Assembly: GCF_943734655.1 (NCBI RefSeq)
Contig: NC_071355.1
Coordinates: 26,046,768 to 26,110,767, forward strand
Reading direction: 5' to 3'
Length of the DNA: 64,000 nucleotides
DNA from: Sabethes cyaneus
Taxonomy: Eukaryota > Arthropoda > Insecta > Diptera > Culicidae
Shown: positions 45,880 to 58,587 of the stretch, in pieces
Position numbering within the stretch: the first letter of the stretch is position 1
Layout of the letters: every line of letters starts with the position of its first letter
Made by a program: the position numbers and the translations under genes
Notes under the pieces: generated by a model
Told to the model about the DNA's origin: nothing
What the model saw: only the letters and a program-made list of their open reading frames with translations
Databases searched by the model: none

Positions 45880-46499
45880 TTGTTTTTGAAAATTATTGTT
45901 GAAAGTTGATTTAGAAAATAAGCTTTCACCGAATGTTAGACGCAAATAAATATGTTGTATGGATTTTGTAGCATAGAAGCTTACTATACTTAAAAAGTTA
46001 ATAAAATTAGGTGTTTATAACACAAATTTCCGATGAATTCGCAAGTTCAATAATTGGAACAACGTACGACACTCCTTCAAATTTTATAGCACAGCTGTTT
46101 TTCTTGTCCTAACCCCTGTTTTTCTGCAATGCGCATTCGACAATTCACTTCTCTGCGGTGTTGCTTTTTGATTATCAATGCTAGCGATCCCGGTTTTCAC
46201 CGTTTATTACGAGGTTTCCTGATCCATAATGGATGCTAAGTCAATCGGTAATCCTAAAGTATGAACATGTCAATGGTTTTATCCATAAATAAAACATCTT
46301 GGTAATTGTAATAATGAGGATAAGTCAAAATGAAAGCTATGCAACAATTGGCCGTGACGTGCGCAATAATAAGATTTGAAGGTTAATTTGGTGCGCAATA
46401 ATTGGGTGCAAAGTTGCTACAAAAACATATTTTACACGGGTTTTGAAAGGAATTCCACACAGATGGCTATAAAAAACTATTTTATATTATCTATCGGCT
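45880..46499. other. no gene recognised
   Basis: AT-rich sequence between the head of copy B and the next repeat; no motif seen. Confidence 0.4.
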
Positions 46500-47060
46500 T
46501 AGCGTTGGAAACATAAGTAAAAGGTGTTGCGTTTCTCATTCATTTTGACCAATTTCAGATGCGTAAGAGGTTGAGAGACAAATCGGCGGGAGGTTATGGA
46601 GGAGAAGTTAGGGAGGGCACCCCAGAGAGGAATACACTCAAATCGCTTTTTACGCGCAGGATACGTTCCGCGTAAATCAAAACCGCGTAAAAAAACCGCG
46701 TAAATTCCGAAAACCGCGTAAGCAAACCAAAATTTCGCGTAAAAAACTGTGGATTTCAACACTACGCGAAAAAATAGACGTTTTGAGCACATCCGCGTAA
46801 ATTCCGAAAACCGCGTAAAAAGAACCGCGTAAATTCCGAAAACTGCGTAAAAAAACCGCGTAAAAAACCGCGTAAAAAGCGACTTCAGTGGATATGAAAA
46901 AAACTTCCATCATAGGGATTTTCAAAGAGCAAATAGACGCATAATTGGCTACCTGACAGAAGAGGGGGGCTGACTGGCTGGACTTTAGCAGGGGGAGGAG
47001 AACATGAAACTGGAGTATGAATGTATGTTCCGCCATAACTTCGAAACGCCTGGACGCACA
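46500..47060. repeat. dispersed repeat Z, copy 1, split by a MITE
   Basis: It shares blocks with 48440-49140: a GTTGCGTTTCTC-type block, AGCAAATAGACGCATAATT-like sequence, and GAATGTATGTTCCGCCATA followed by AACTTCGAAACG. Removing the MITE at 46635-46890 makes the blocks contiguous. The nature of the repeat is unknown. Confidence 0.55.
46635..46890. mobile_element. MITE with an array of CGCGTAAA motifs
   Basis: The inverted ends are CACTCAAATCGCTTTTTACG and the complement of CACTGAAGTCGCTTTTTACG. The interior is dominated by about a dozen copies of CCGCGTAAA, several in the form CCGCGTAAATTCCGAAAA. TA at 46633-46634 and 46893-46894 could be the target duplication, though it is offset by 2 bp on the right. 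It has no coding capacity. Confidence 0.72.
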
Positions 47061-47099
47061 GTGGATCCTCTCCATACAAAAGCTGGACAAAAATAAAAA

Positions 47100-47557
47100 A
47101 GTTGTCCAAAGATGCTGAAAATGCTACCTAAGGGTAATTTTGGGTCGCTGAATCTGATTTTTGCATCTAAAATGATCATATGAACGTCTATGGTTGATTA
47201 AAAAAATACTAATACTGTAAATCATATACTTTATTTTTCTGCAAATACCTTTTATGTATTCTTCGTGTTTTGCAACAAACTGAACTACTAAAATTAAAAT
47301 AAATTGGGCAAGGTCATGTTTCCAATACATAACTGTGTTTAAATTTGAAGTATTATTTCATATTCACGTATGTTTTGAAATAGATTAAAACTGTTTTTTT
47401 GGCTATAGTGTTTCTTGCTGTCCTTGAAATTTTGAAGCAATTTGAAAGATATTGATGGATAACAAAAGTAATGACATAATATGGAAGCGACATATGAATC
47501 AGAGAAAGATTTCGTTCGCTTTCAGATATTTAAGATGATAAAGAAATAATAAAAAAT
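47100..47557. other. no gene recognised
   Basis: AT-rich sequence without clear structure between repeat Z and a palindromic MITE. Confidence 0.4.
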
Positions 47558-47949
47558 CAGGCATGGCACAATCATTTTGATTCAATTCACATTCATTTGA
47601 CAGTACCGTCTCAATCAAGCAGAATCTGAAAAAGTTATGTATGTGACATTTGTAGAGCTAGTTATTATCTTCAAAGTTGCTGAACAAAGCTAGGCTGTAT
47701 CTTTTGTATTTACGGTACCATATGGTTGCTACCCCGTTGGTAACCAAATGAGCGTTCACTTGACTACCAACGGGGCAGCAGCATTGCAGCACAGTGAATA
47801 CAAAAGATACAACCCTGCTTTATTCAGCAAAATTGTAGATAATAACTAGCTCTACAAATGCGACATACACAACTTCTTCAAATTTTGCTTAATTGGGACG
47901 GTACTGTCAAATGAATATGAATTGAGTCAAAGTGATCGTGCCAACCCTG
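47558..47949. mobile_element. 392-bp palindromic hAT-like MITE
   Basis: The two halves are inverted copies of each other, about 185 bp each. The ends read CAGGCATGGCAC and the complement of CAGGGTTGGCAC, close to common hAT termini. The flanks TAAAAAAT and TTAAGAAT could be a decayed 8-bp target duplication (two mismatches). The centre lies near 47755 between CCCCGTTGGTA and TACCAACGGGG, an 11-bp perfect stem. It has no coding frame. Confidence 0.75.
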
Positions 47950-47959
47950 TTAAGAATTC

Positions 47960-48439
47960 ATCAAATTCAAGACCTTGGCGCAGAACGGCGCAAGATGCCA
48001 CTATGATTTTTGAAAACTAGATAAAATTTCCTGTAAAATGAAACATGAGCGGTCGATGCACTAGTATGCACTCCTAAGTAGGTGGCGTCCTACAGACCGA
48101 AACACTGTTTAAAAATCAAATAATAACATGTATTTCATATTGTAACTTTTATAACAATGATGTTTTGTGAAATCTAAAAATTACATTGTATTCCCAAAAC
48201 CTATCATTTCCTATCAAAATACATCTTTGCATGGACTGGTGTTCAATATTTTAAACTAACTAAAACGAATTCAATATCACAGGGTGTAAAGTTTTCGCAT
48301 TGCGAATTTCAACAAATTTCACTGACTTTGGTATCTTCAAAAAATTCTACAAGCTTTAGTTTTTACTCGATATCCTTCAAAATTTGGCATATATATATTC
48401 AATGATAGTACATTTAAGAAAAAATATGAAAACAATAAA
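47960..48439. other. no gene recognised
   Basis: AT-rich sequence without motif or repeat ends that I can identify. Confidence 0.4.
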
Positions 48440-49140
48440 AATCGAAAATCGATTTTGGCATTTTTGTCCGGCCCGGCCCCTCTGTGGGACGGTTCTTCAT
48501 CAAAGTTGGCATACGTGTTACTTGACATGAAAGAATCAGCGAAGGGAGGGGATTGGTAACAGGGGAGGTGATCTCTAACAAGGAGGAAGGTTCAAATACG
48601 TAAAAAGGATTGCGTTTATTCTGCATTTAGAACGATTGCAGAAGTGCAAGTGACAGAGTGAAAAGAGGAGGGGTTCCACCGAGGACGGAAAAAATGCTTT
48701 GTTTCGCTTCCGTTAAAGGAATTTTCACAGAGCAAATAGATACGTCATTAGCTACGTGATAGAAAGGAGAGCTGACTGGAAAGGAGTCAATAGAGAGAGA
48801 GAGACGAGGAACGTGACTATGAATGTATGTTCCACTATATCTCCAAAACGGCTGTGCGGGTTTTCATCAAACCTGGCACACGTACTCTTTGACATAAAAG
48901 AATCAGCACAGGATGGTTGGTAAAAGGGAAGATGGTCCCTAACACGAAGGGGGTTGGAGGGTAGGTTCAAATAAGTAAAAAGAGTTGCGTTTCCCTTGCA
49001 TTTGAAACGATAGCAGTTGTACAAGTGGCTGGACGACAAGAGGAGAATTCTGAGAGAGGTGGCCTTTGACAAGGGGGAAAGTTCAAAAACGTAAAAAAGG
49101 CTTTATGTCAATTTACAGGGATTACCGAAAAGAACACAGT
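48440..49140. repeat. dispersed repeat Z, copy 2, with internal units of about 350 bp
   Basis: Two diverged units follow each other: the TCATCAAAGTTGGCATACG, TTGACATGAAAGAATCAGC and AAAGGATTGCGTTTATTC-type blocks near 48495-48620 recur as related blocks near 48865-49000. A partial third repetition follows to 49110. The multi-unit design with purine-rich spacers resembles the A-E retroposon family in style, but the sequences differ. Confidence 0.55.
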
Positions 49141-49199
49141 TTTACAGAGTACACGTGGCTAAGAGACAAAGAGGTAATCAATTAGTTGGAAATAAACTC

Positions 49200-52100
49200 G
49201 TTTCGGTTCATTACGGCATAGTTTTCTACATGTAGATCTAGACTATAGAGCCTGTGACCGATTTTTCCGTTCGGCAAACCCGCTGTGTGGCTGTGAATAC
49301 ACAATTACAGCTAGGAAAAACACAATTGAATTGTTAGATCAAATTACTGTACTTTCGGAGTAAAACGGTTGGCTGAAAAAAAAAGAATTAACAGAAAATT
49401 TGAAAATCCAAATATGATTTAAACTGCTTAAGAAATGAATTTAATTATCAAATTCGTGAATACAAATGAAATAATTATGAATTATTTAGAGTACACGAAT
49501 CAACTAAAAACATTGTTTTCCCTAATGATAAACAACAAGATTCGAACTAGCCTAATGACATTGATAAACTAGAAGTGCTGGAACATTTCCATACTTGCAT
49601 CCACTTCCGTTAGTTACTACACTATTAATTTTTCCCAACCACACAGCTCGAGCAAACAAATTGAATGAATATTAGAAACATGTTGTTGCGACTTTATCGA
49701 AAAGTTGATTGAGAGATAGCTTTGCTAAACGAGCGCCAGGCACAGCAGCACGCAAAAACATTTACAGTTCCGTGCAATACAATGAACGCACGCAAGTTCA
49801 GCCGGAATTCGACATGCTTTTTTCGTCCGGATGGCCAACATGCACACAAAGGCGCCCCCATCCATCGGGTGGGGAAGGGTTCCGCAGATTGCGTGCACCG
49901 ATATGCGTTCAACTAGGGATAAACCTGGTTTCGCCGTTTGAATCATACATTCAGTTATTCAGTTTAATTAAATTAATCATTTTGACATGTCACCTGTCCT
50001 CCACAACGGAAAATTCACCCCGTAAGCACGCAATGTGTAATCTGAAACGTATGTAACTGAATCATTTATCCTGTTGTTCAACAAGGTGCCGGAGAAAACA
50101 ACACCACGGTGACTGATGCTTGGTGATTCCCGGCGTGACACACTGCCAACTCCAACGTATCCTGGATGGATTGGAAAATTCTCCCTGCTGCTGTTACCTA
50201 CCGAGAAAATCACACTGAAGTCAACTAAAGTCGGCCTATTGATTCATCGGTTGACCCCTGTGAACCTCTCTTTTCACACGAAACGTGAGCATTTGTGGCG
50301 GGTTTTTCTTCTCATGTCAGCGATAAACACCTGTTGCCAATGCAATTAGCACATTAATTTCACATCTTACAAGCGACAGCCTATCCACCGCGTAACCTAT
50401 GGCGACCTCAATCGCTGAATGAAAAAGCTCGCAAATGCAAATTGACACACTGAACCAGCTCGTGTGTTTTCACAATGATACGACTGTAATCATATCGGTC
50501 AGAACAGAACAGAACCTTGCCCTTCAGCTCGAGAACGAAGATAGAAATAGCTTCACATTAGCTGACGCAATTTATTTTTACCTCGGCCAAAGTCTCGAAC
50601 CCTTAATGATCCGAACATATGATTTATATTGAAGGTTACACAGTATTTACTTGTAACGAGTATAATCATATCGGTATTAGGTAGGGTGGCGCTTTTGCAC
50701 TTGAACCTGAGACTGAACTCGAACGCGACTGATTTTCCTCGCGAACAACGCAACGAGTGGGGCCTCGGGGCCATTTCAGTCAATTCAACCCAACAATACT
50801 AGGTAAGTAGTTCGATTTATTTCTATCTGTTGATTTGCCATTTCCATTCGTTTGTACCTAGATATTTGTTGTGGTCATTGCGCTAAATGGGGCTTCTCCG
50901 GGGTCGTACCTTTGAGACGCCTCAACTTAGCTTTTCTCTACCGAATCTGACGACAGCAAACAAACGTATTAGGGGTTGCTTGCCACCGCTAGTGTGTTGC
51001 CCCGACTCGCATGTTGTCGATCCGGCAAGGGACCCGGCCTAAAGGTAAACTGCAAACCATTTTTCATCGCACGCAACTTCCTGAACGGACGCGACATGCG
51101 GCGCGACGGTGACCTTAGTGCACAGCACAGACTAAGCGAGCAGGTCGGTGCGCATGAATAGTGGCAGCGGAGGGAGGACTAGTTCCTGCACCAGGAGCGG
51201 AGTGGATGTTAATGACCATTCGGTTGGTAGTGTGCTATTGGTGGGTGATTTGCATAAGACTCATTAAATAGTAAACAGTAATAATATGATTGAAGCATTT
51301 CCAGATAACAAGTTGACATGTAATGGCGAAGCGTGTTTGCTGCCGAACTAACAAAATGGGAAAATTGAAATGAATAATTGAAATATTTTGATCCTTTTTT
51401 GCTTCTATAAATATAGAGTATACTAATTGAATTCGCCACAGAACACTTTCTATTATTATTTTCAACAGTAAGTCTCGCACTCTTTGTGTTACATGTTCAA
51501 CTTATAATGTTCCATGTAAAATCAGTTGACTAACGGCGAGCGTTTTTTGCCATGGTATGTTGTTACGCTTTTGTTTAATAATATTAAGGTTATTCAATCC
51601 GCAGAATATTCAAGTGTTGTTTAAAAAACCGCACTGAAATTATAAGTGTAATTATTCGTGCACTCAGAAAAATTCATCAAAAATTTTTTAAATGTTAAAA
51701 TCGAAACAATGAATAATATTTCCACCAGCTTCGGATTATCAAAAACTTTCTCCACCGCATCGGTTGCGAAATTTAAATTGGTTTGCTTGCGTACGGATCA
51801 AAAATCAAACGTTGAAAGGGCACAATTAGCTCTTATTTTTTTCATTTTGCGAATGTTCAAACAGACCACGGTACTCTCTAGTGCTCCCCAGAGAAGTTTA
51901 ACAGCTCTTCGACAGAGACCGGGCTTCAGCCAGCCAGCAGTGCCCCGTGTATATGTGTTATTCGATAAATGGGCAATAATTGAATTAAAAAGTTTCTCTT
52001 TACCGAGCTCAAATGTGGGGTATAAACAAACGCTCTACAAACGCTACGTAACGTATGTGGGAAAAACAACACCACTCGAACCGAACCCTTGCCCGGGTGC

Positions 52101-53077
52101 AGCTGGTCCTGTTGGTGCTTACGGTTGCTGCAACATTTTTTGAATGATTGGAAAAGTGCACAATGTGACACCAATCCAGTGGAAGTTCGATAGCCTGCTG
52201 TATTCACCTGATGCTACTCTCGACAGCTTCGATGAACTAAAATGTTCAAGTAACTCGTGTCTGAGCGAAAGTTCAGTGCATTTCAATGCATTTACAATTA
52301 GATTGATTCTATCGATCACACCTCGAGGGCAGTGTGAAATTCATTTCAATAAGTAAGTACAAAGTATATCATTTCAACCGAAAAGCAATGCCATTTTCGA
52401 TTCGAAATTACGTCCGTTTCCTATTTTGGAGCAATTTTGATTTCTACGTGCAAATCAATATATGGTTGATAATGGAAGCGGCAACCATTGCCATTGGAAG
52501 TAATTTCAGTTAATTTAGGTAACAAACTGCCGGTTACGAAAGCCGATCATAAAGGCTCGCTGCACCAAACACGAAATCGCTAATAACGGAAAATTCGCGT
52601 GCATTGCATGGCGAGGCGTGGCGTGGCGTGGCGTGACACAGCTGCCTAGTGCTGCCGCCTAACGCGATACGCGAAAGGGAAAATTTACCGGTTACTTTTA
52701 AGCTGAAACTGGCAAATTGCACATACTCAATCCGCCTTGTGCCGATCGCCAGTACTGCACACCGTACGCAGTACGGAAGTTTTTTTTTGCACATGCACGC
52801 ACAGAATGCCGTTCATCTCCCGATCAGCACGCACATCTCCCAGACATTCCCATTCGGCAGGGAAAACTTACGAATGTTTATGAAAAATTAACTCAGCATA
52901 TACACGTGTCTATTTTGATTAAGTGAGGATGTTACGTTAAAGTATATTTGGCAGTATCGCCCATCAAGAATCAAAATGTACGGAATGAACTAACATTTTG
53001 AGTTTTTGTGGTAACAAAAAAGACAGAAAATTGAGCAAAATCAAAAGTAGGACATTATTTACAATTTTTAGCCAAAA
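49200..53077. other. mostly unique sequence, possible regulatory or untranslated exon DNA
   Basis: No transposon ends or domain-bearing frames were seen. GC-rich patches occur at 50690-50790, 50985-51180 and 52600-52760, with a short GGCGT tandem at 52614-52636. A TATAAA in GGGGTATAAACA near 52017 and donor-like GTAAGT sites at 50802 and 52353 could belong to an unseen plus-strand gene. A frame of 161 codons at 51658-52143 has no recognisable domain. The missing 5' exon of the ABC transporter could also lie in this direction. Confidence 0.35.
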
Positions 53078-53095
53078 TAGGTACAAAAATGTAAC

Positions 53096-53310
53096 CTCCT
53101 AGTTGGCTTCGAGGTATGACGCTGGCCTAATAAGCCAGTCGTCGTATGTTCGAATCTCGACTGGGAGAGGCTGTTAGAGTCAATAGGATCGTAGCAACTG
53201 GCCCTGCAATTGTCCTGCACTCTAACAGCTGGCTGCGAAGTCTGTCGTATAAAAACAGAAGGTTAAGTTTCGATAACGGAATGTAGCACTCTTAGGCCTT
53301 GCTTTGCTTT
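53096..53310 (+). mobile_element. tRNA-headed SINE with 17-18 bp target duplication
   Basis: The head carries an A-box-like TGGCTTCGAGG and a B-box-like GTTCGAATCTC about 40 bp later. A tRNA-unrelated body follows with CTGGCCCTGCA and CACTCTAACAGCTGG blocks. The flanks are exact direct repeats AGGTACAAAAATGTAAC at 53079-53095 and 53311-53327, extendable by one T. The intact duplication indicates a fairly recent insertion. No tRNA gene function is implied: the acceptor stem and 3' half are absent. Confidence 0.88.
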
Positions 53311-53329
53311 AGGTACAAAAATGTAACAA

Positions 53330-54039
53330 AGTTTACACGAATTTCAATCAGCAGTGAAGAAAATATATGAAAATCAATATTTAAGTTTTCATAAAAAATA
53401 TTGAATAACCATCCACCATGGACGGATTTCTCGCCAACTCGACCAGAGGTTGGCATGACCCGCTCAGAATTTAATGAAACTTTTTGTGTGCAAAGAGTTC
53501 ATGTAAATAAACAACTTTACATACTTAGTATTGACTGAAGTTTTTTTTTATTTATTTTTTATTTTTAGATACTTAGTATTTCGAAAATTGGTTAAGACTA
53601 ACTTTTGGAAAGGGTATATTTTTTTTCTCTTTTTTATTAGGCCATTACAAAATTTTTTTAAAGTTTTTGTACTTTCGATGCTAGGCAACTGAAGAGGGGC
53701 GAAAAAAACAGAGATTTTTTTAATGACGCAAAAAAATTAAGATTTTTAGGAATTTTTGATTGAAGTTTAATCGTGAAACCCGAATTTATTCTTGCTTTTA
53801 ATATATACGTTGTTATTTTCTATGCAAAAATCTTCCACAATAAAGTCAAAATCTAAAAAAAAAATTTTTGCCGGTTTTCGGGAGTTACATTATTTGTACT
53901 TCCATTTTTGTTTCGTGCAACACTCCGTACACTATTTTCGAGTTCTTTAGATTATAAAACCCACAGATAATTGATTTTATACAAACAAATTTTACTCAAA
54001 TTTAACAAATTTTTTTTTGCCCCCCGATTTTTATGGCCA
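53330..54039. other. T-rich sequence, no gene recognised
   Basis: Dominated by T-runs and A-runs; no motif seen. Confidence 0.4.
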
Positions 54040-55030
54040 ACTAGCTGACCCGACAAACTTCGTATTGCCACAAATTAAACTGTGTTGTACATAAATCGTG
54101 AATCTCGGATGACCTTTGTCACAATCTCGAGTTTTGCAAGTTTCAGGGGAGTCCATGGGTGTTTTATTATACAAATTTTCCTCACAGTAAAGTAGAAAAC
54201 CACTCCCCCATTGCTTAGCATGATAAAATAAAGCGGATAGCTTTTAAATATTCGCCATGATTACAAACCATTTCGCCGAATACCATTTTGCGGAACACCA
54301 ATTCTCGGTTGACCATAACGCGGAATATAGAGTTTCGCAGAATACCATTTCGCGAAAAACCTTACGCGGGATGTACCATTTCACGGAAAATCTTTTCGTA
54401 GAAAGTACCATTTCGCAGGGGTGACCCAACTGAAGGAAAGTGATAGTGGCCAGTAGATCTAGGAAAAGAAATAAACCTAGATAGAGGTGATCTCTACGGG
54501 GGGCTGCCCCCCGCAGTGACCGGCGCTTCCGATGGCAGGTTGCCGGCAACACTCGCGGTCTGTGGCGCGGTCTCGCACTGAAATATCTAATGTTACTATT
54601 GATAGTTTTTGGTGGTCTTGTTATTGTTAATGTTTTATGAAAGAGTCTAAAATTTCTCGAGGTCGATTAGTTTTTGAGTTACGCATAAACTTCTGTTTTA
54701 TTTGTATGAGAGTTCTTTTCCCCCTACCACAGGGATGAGGGGTCTCAAATCATAATTAAAAAAATTTCTGCCTCCAAAACCCCCTACATGTCAAATTTTG
54801 TTCTATTTACTTGATTAGTTCTCGAGTTATGCAGAAATTTGTGTTTCTTTTGTATGGGAGCCCCCCCTCTCAGTGAGGGGAGGAGTCTCTTACTCTCATA
54901 GGAACCTTCCCTGGCCCCAAAAACCCCTATATGCAAATTTTCACGCCGATCGGTTCAGTAGTTTTCGATTCTATAAGGAACATAGGGACAGACAGACAGA
55001 CAGACAGAAATCCATTTTTATAGGTATAGA
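54040..55030 (+). mobile_element. multi-unit retroposon-like repeat, copy D (both ends present)
   Basis: It runs from ACTAGCTGACCCGACAAAC to (GACA)n plus AAATCCATTTTTATAGG. It has only one or two of the 140-bp units, so at about 990 bp it is the most compact complete-looking copy and serves as a reference for the insertion sites in copies A and B. Confidence 0.75.
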
Positions 55031-55047
55031 TTTTGAAGGGCGGGCAC

Positions 55048-56467
55048 GGTGTTCAAAATACCGTTATTAAAAAATAAAATAGGCCATTTAAACGGAAAAT
55101 GCCAGTTGGTTTGTATTGCCATCCTACACCTCTGAGCCAATTTTTTAAAAAATCGATCGACGATTTTTTGAGTTACGCCCTTTTGAAGTTTTAAAAGGCA
55201 GACTGCTCATATAAAGTAAATAAAAATCTTCAATGACACTTCCAAAATAAACGTAAATCACAGCCGGTATTGATTTTTTATGCAACATGTGCCCATTGCC
55301 GACCATTTCAGGAGTTTTATGCTGTATTGGGACTAACCGGAAACGTTCCGGGTTAAGTTATCGCTGTAGAAAATAGCCAGTATCGAACATGAACAAATAC
55401 TTATCATTCGACACCTCAAATTACGCCGAAATTTAAAAACTGGATCACTGATAGTCAGATCAACTACCTAGCACCACGTTGGTTATATCTGGACAAGTTC
55501 CGGGGACTTCCGGGTACACCCAGACAAGTGGCCAATTTCATGCATAAACAAAAGCTTATCATGCGACACCTTAAATCACACTAAAATTCAATAACTAGAT
55601 CAATGGAAGCCAAATCTGCTATCTAGGGTCAGGTTGGCCATATCTGAACATGTTTGGGGGACTTCGGAAACCTCTAGGAAATTACCAATTTCGAACATGA
55701 ACAAAAACTCATCATACGACACCTTAAATCACACTAAAACTTTTAAAATAGATTCAAATAAGCCAAATTGAGTACCAAGAACTACAATGGCCAATTCCGA
55801 ACATGTCTTTATTATGAAAAATGTACCAAATTGTGTTATTGACTTCCCAGGGGTTCCCGGAGTTCCCGGAGATATGACCAAACCTGACCCTAGATAGCAG
55901 ATTTGGCTTCCATTGATCTAGTCATTGAAATCTAGTGTGATTTAAGGTATCGCACGATAAACTTTTGTTTATGGACGAAATTGGCCACTTGTCTGGGTGT
56001 ACCCGGAAGTCCCCGGAACTTGTCCAGATATAACCAACGTGGTGCTAGGTAGTTGATCTGACTATCAGTGATCCAGTTTTTAAATTTCGGCGTAATTTGA
56101 GGTGTCGAATGATAAGTATTTGTTCATGTTCGATACTGGCTATTTTCCACAGCGATAACTTAATCCGGAACATTTCCGGTTAGTCCCAACACAGCGCAAA
56201 ACTCCTAAAATGGTCGGCAATGGGCATATGTTGCATACAAAATCAATACCGGGTGTGATTTACGTTCATTTTGGAAGTGTCATTGAAGATTTTTATTTTG
56301 TTTATATGAGCAATCTGCCCTTTAAAACTTCAAAAGGGCGTAACTCAAAAATTCGTCGATCGATTTTTTAAAAATTGGCTCAGAGGTGTAGGGTGGCAAT
56401 ATAAACCAACTGGCATTTTCCGTTTAAATGGCCTATTTTATTTTTTAATAACGGTATTTTGAACACC
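55048..56467. repeat. 1.42 kb near-perfect palindrome (inverted repeat with arms of about 640 bp)
   Basis: The left arm starts with GGTGTTCAAAATACCGTTAT at 55048; the right arm ends with its exact complement at 56467. Matching inverted blocks include the GGCCATTTAAACGGAAAATG region, GGCTCAGAGGTGTAGG, the GTCGGCAATGGGCA region, GTCTGGGTGTACCCGG and the CTAGATAGCAGATTTGGC region. The centre is near 55750. Mismatches are few, so a transcript would fold into a long hairpin. No coding frame was found, and no target duplication could be identified. Confidence 0.88.
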
Positions 56468-56877
56468 ATGGCGGGGGGACAAAAATTTTAAAAATAATTT
56501 GCAATGGCCTTATAAAAGATATAACTTTAAAATTATTGGACCTACAAAAAAAAATGATCTATGGGTGATTTTTAGAAAAATTTCTGAATTTTCATAAAAT
56601 AATACTGAAAAAAATAAAAATTCATTTCTACACTGAGAAAAAGCATTTTAAAAACTAAAAATCGATTTTCCAAAAAAAGCCATCTCAGAAATTGATGAAA
56701 TTTTTTTGAACATAGATAATTGTATGGCCTACAAATCTTCCATTCATCGCAAAATAGGCATATTTAAGGGAAAAGAGTTTTTCTAACAAAAACTTTTTCC
56801 GAGAAAGAAAGTATTTAAGTATTTTCGAAAATTATAGCACCTACAAAAAATGATTTATGAATGACTGAAGTTTTGTT
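56468..56877. other. A-rich sequence, no gene recognised
   Basis: Runs of A and T without identifiable motif, between the palindrome and the Penelope-like element. Confidence 0.4.
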
Positions 56878-57660
56878 CCAGCTTGCTTTCAGGGTTAGCC
56901 ATGAATAGTTCGCACAGGAACGGTGATAATGGATTGCCCATCGGTGCACCTTTCAGTTGTTTGTAATATTTATCTTTGAAACTCTGAAAAACCTAATAGG
57001 ATTATGCGCATAATGTGAAACCGGGATCCGAGAAACGAGAGAGAGAGTGAAGTTTCTAACCAGAAGTTGTCTTGGCTGAGTGTGTCCCTGTATGTCTGTG
57101 TTTTGGCACATACTTAAACAGCCAAGAATAACCGTTTCCAGGGTCTCTGTCTAGTAAAGTGGAGGAGCATCTCTTGGAAATCTCTAAGCTCTCCGTTAGA
57201 TCCATCTTCCACGCAGAGCAGTTGTTAATTACTTTTGTGTTGTCAATGGTGAGTGGGTAGTTATCGTTTAAGATATGGTCAGCCACTTTTGATCTAAAAT
57301 GATGTGTCAGACCTTTCTCGGTATCTCTTGATGCTTTTGTTACCTCTGCCAAGTGTTCTTTAGTTCGTGTTTCCAGATTCCTTCTAGTCTGGCCGAAGTA
57401 AACCTTCTCGCAATGTGGGCAACTGATTTCATTAATTCCTGATTTTCTTTGTTCTACAATCGGGTCTTTTGTTGATCCCAACTTATTTTTGAGCTGGTTG
57501 TTTCGGCTCGTGTAGACTAGGTCAATTCCAAATTTCTTCATTTTTCGACGGAGAGGGCGTGTAATGTTTCCGTCGTATTCTACCGCCACTCTCTTAAGTT
57601 CTGATGTTATTGGTGTAAGTGTTGTGAGTGATTTTTTGCTTGCGTCTTTTTTTGGAAATA

Positions 57661-58587
57661 ACGGGTGGCAACTGAAATTTTGGAATTTTTTCGCGGCCCT
57701 TATGCCCAACAACAAACGAGCTCAGAGTGAAATGAGACTATGTATGTGTTAACTCTCTCTCTCCTCTTTTTGTTAATATTTTTTGTTTAGTTTACGCTTG
57801 CCCAGTTTTGCTAAAAATGGCGTCGAAACAAAAAGCATTTCGGGAGCGCGTTGTACACTTCTACGAACTGCAACAGAAATCTCGGCAAAAAGTATACGGT
57901 ACAACATTTAAAAAGCAAATATGTTGCGGCTTCGACTCTTTACCATATCCTAAGATCCCCAACAACTATTCCCAAGCAAGGTAGTGGAAGACCAGCTGGA
58001 ATTATGGACGCAAAAGGACATCGTTCTTTTTCTCGTTTCTTCAACAACAAGCCTTCTGGTTTGGCTATCAATTAAGATGCACCAGACGAATGTTTAAAGA
58101 AAATTTTGATCCCGTTTCTATAAAAACATCATGCAGATGGACAATACGTATTTTGGCCGGATAGAGCATCATCGCATTACGTCAAAAAAACGTAATCGTT
58201 CCTGAATACCCATCCCGATCCCATTTTTACCCAAAAACCACGACCCGAAAAATCTGTCTCAGTGCGCCCAATCGAAGATTTCCTCGGGATTTTGAGTTCC
58301 TTGGTGTACAAAAATAACTGGAGAGTTACGAATTGCAAACAGTTGATTGGTAGAATCAAGAGATGCATTCGCAAAGTTGACATGACGGCCGTACAACACT
58401 CTTGGTTTCAACGTCAAACGAAAGCTTCACCAAACAGCCGATTACGGACCGTTTTCAAATGCACACTAATTTTTTTTCAACAATGGATAATTTATCTTTA
58501 ATTTCGGTAACTCAGATCTTCTTCAAGTATCTTTGTCTTTTTTTGACAGCTTGAGAAAACAATTCCAAAATTTTAGTTGCCACCCGT
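57661..58587 (+). mobile_element. internally deleted Tc1/mariner-type element inside the Penelope-like element
   Basis: The inverted ends are ACGGGTGGCAACTGAAATTT and the complement of ACGGGTGGCAACTAAAATTT, with TA on both sides (57659-57660 and 58588-58589). The plus strand encodes a decayed N-terminal part starting MASKQKAFRERVVHFYELQQ at 57819, continuing with frameshifts through SGRPAGIMDAKGHRSFSRFF. A C-terminal part follows: a WPDRASSHYVKK block (second catalytic Asp region) and VRPIEDFLGILSSLVYKNNW. The middle is deleted, and stops are present. Confidence 0.9.

Noticed and set aside
51658..52143. A 161-codon open frame in unique sequence
   Set aside because: No recognisable domain and no supporting splice or repeat context; length alone is weak evidence in 64 kb.
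53096..53170. A tRNA gene suggested by the A-box- and B-box-like sequence
   Set aside because: The cloverleaf cannot be completed, and target duplications show it is the head of a SINE.
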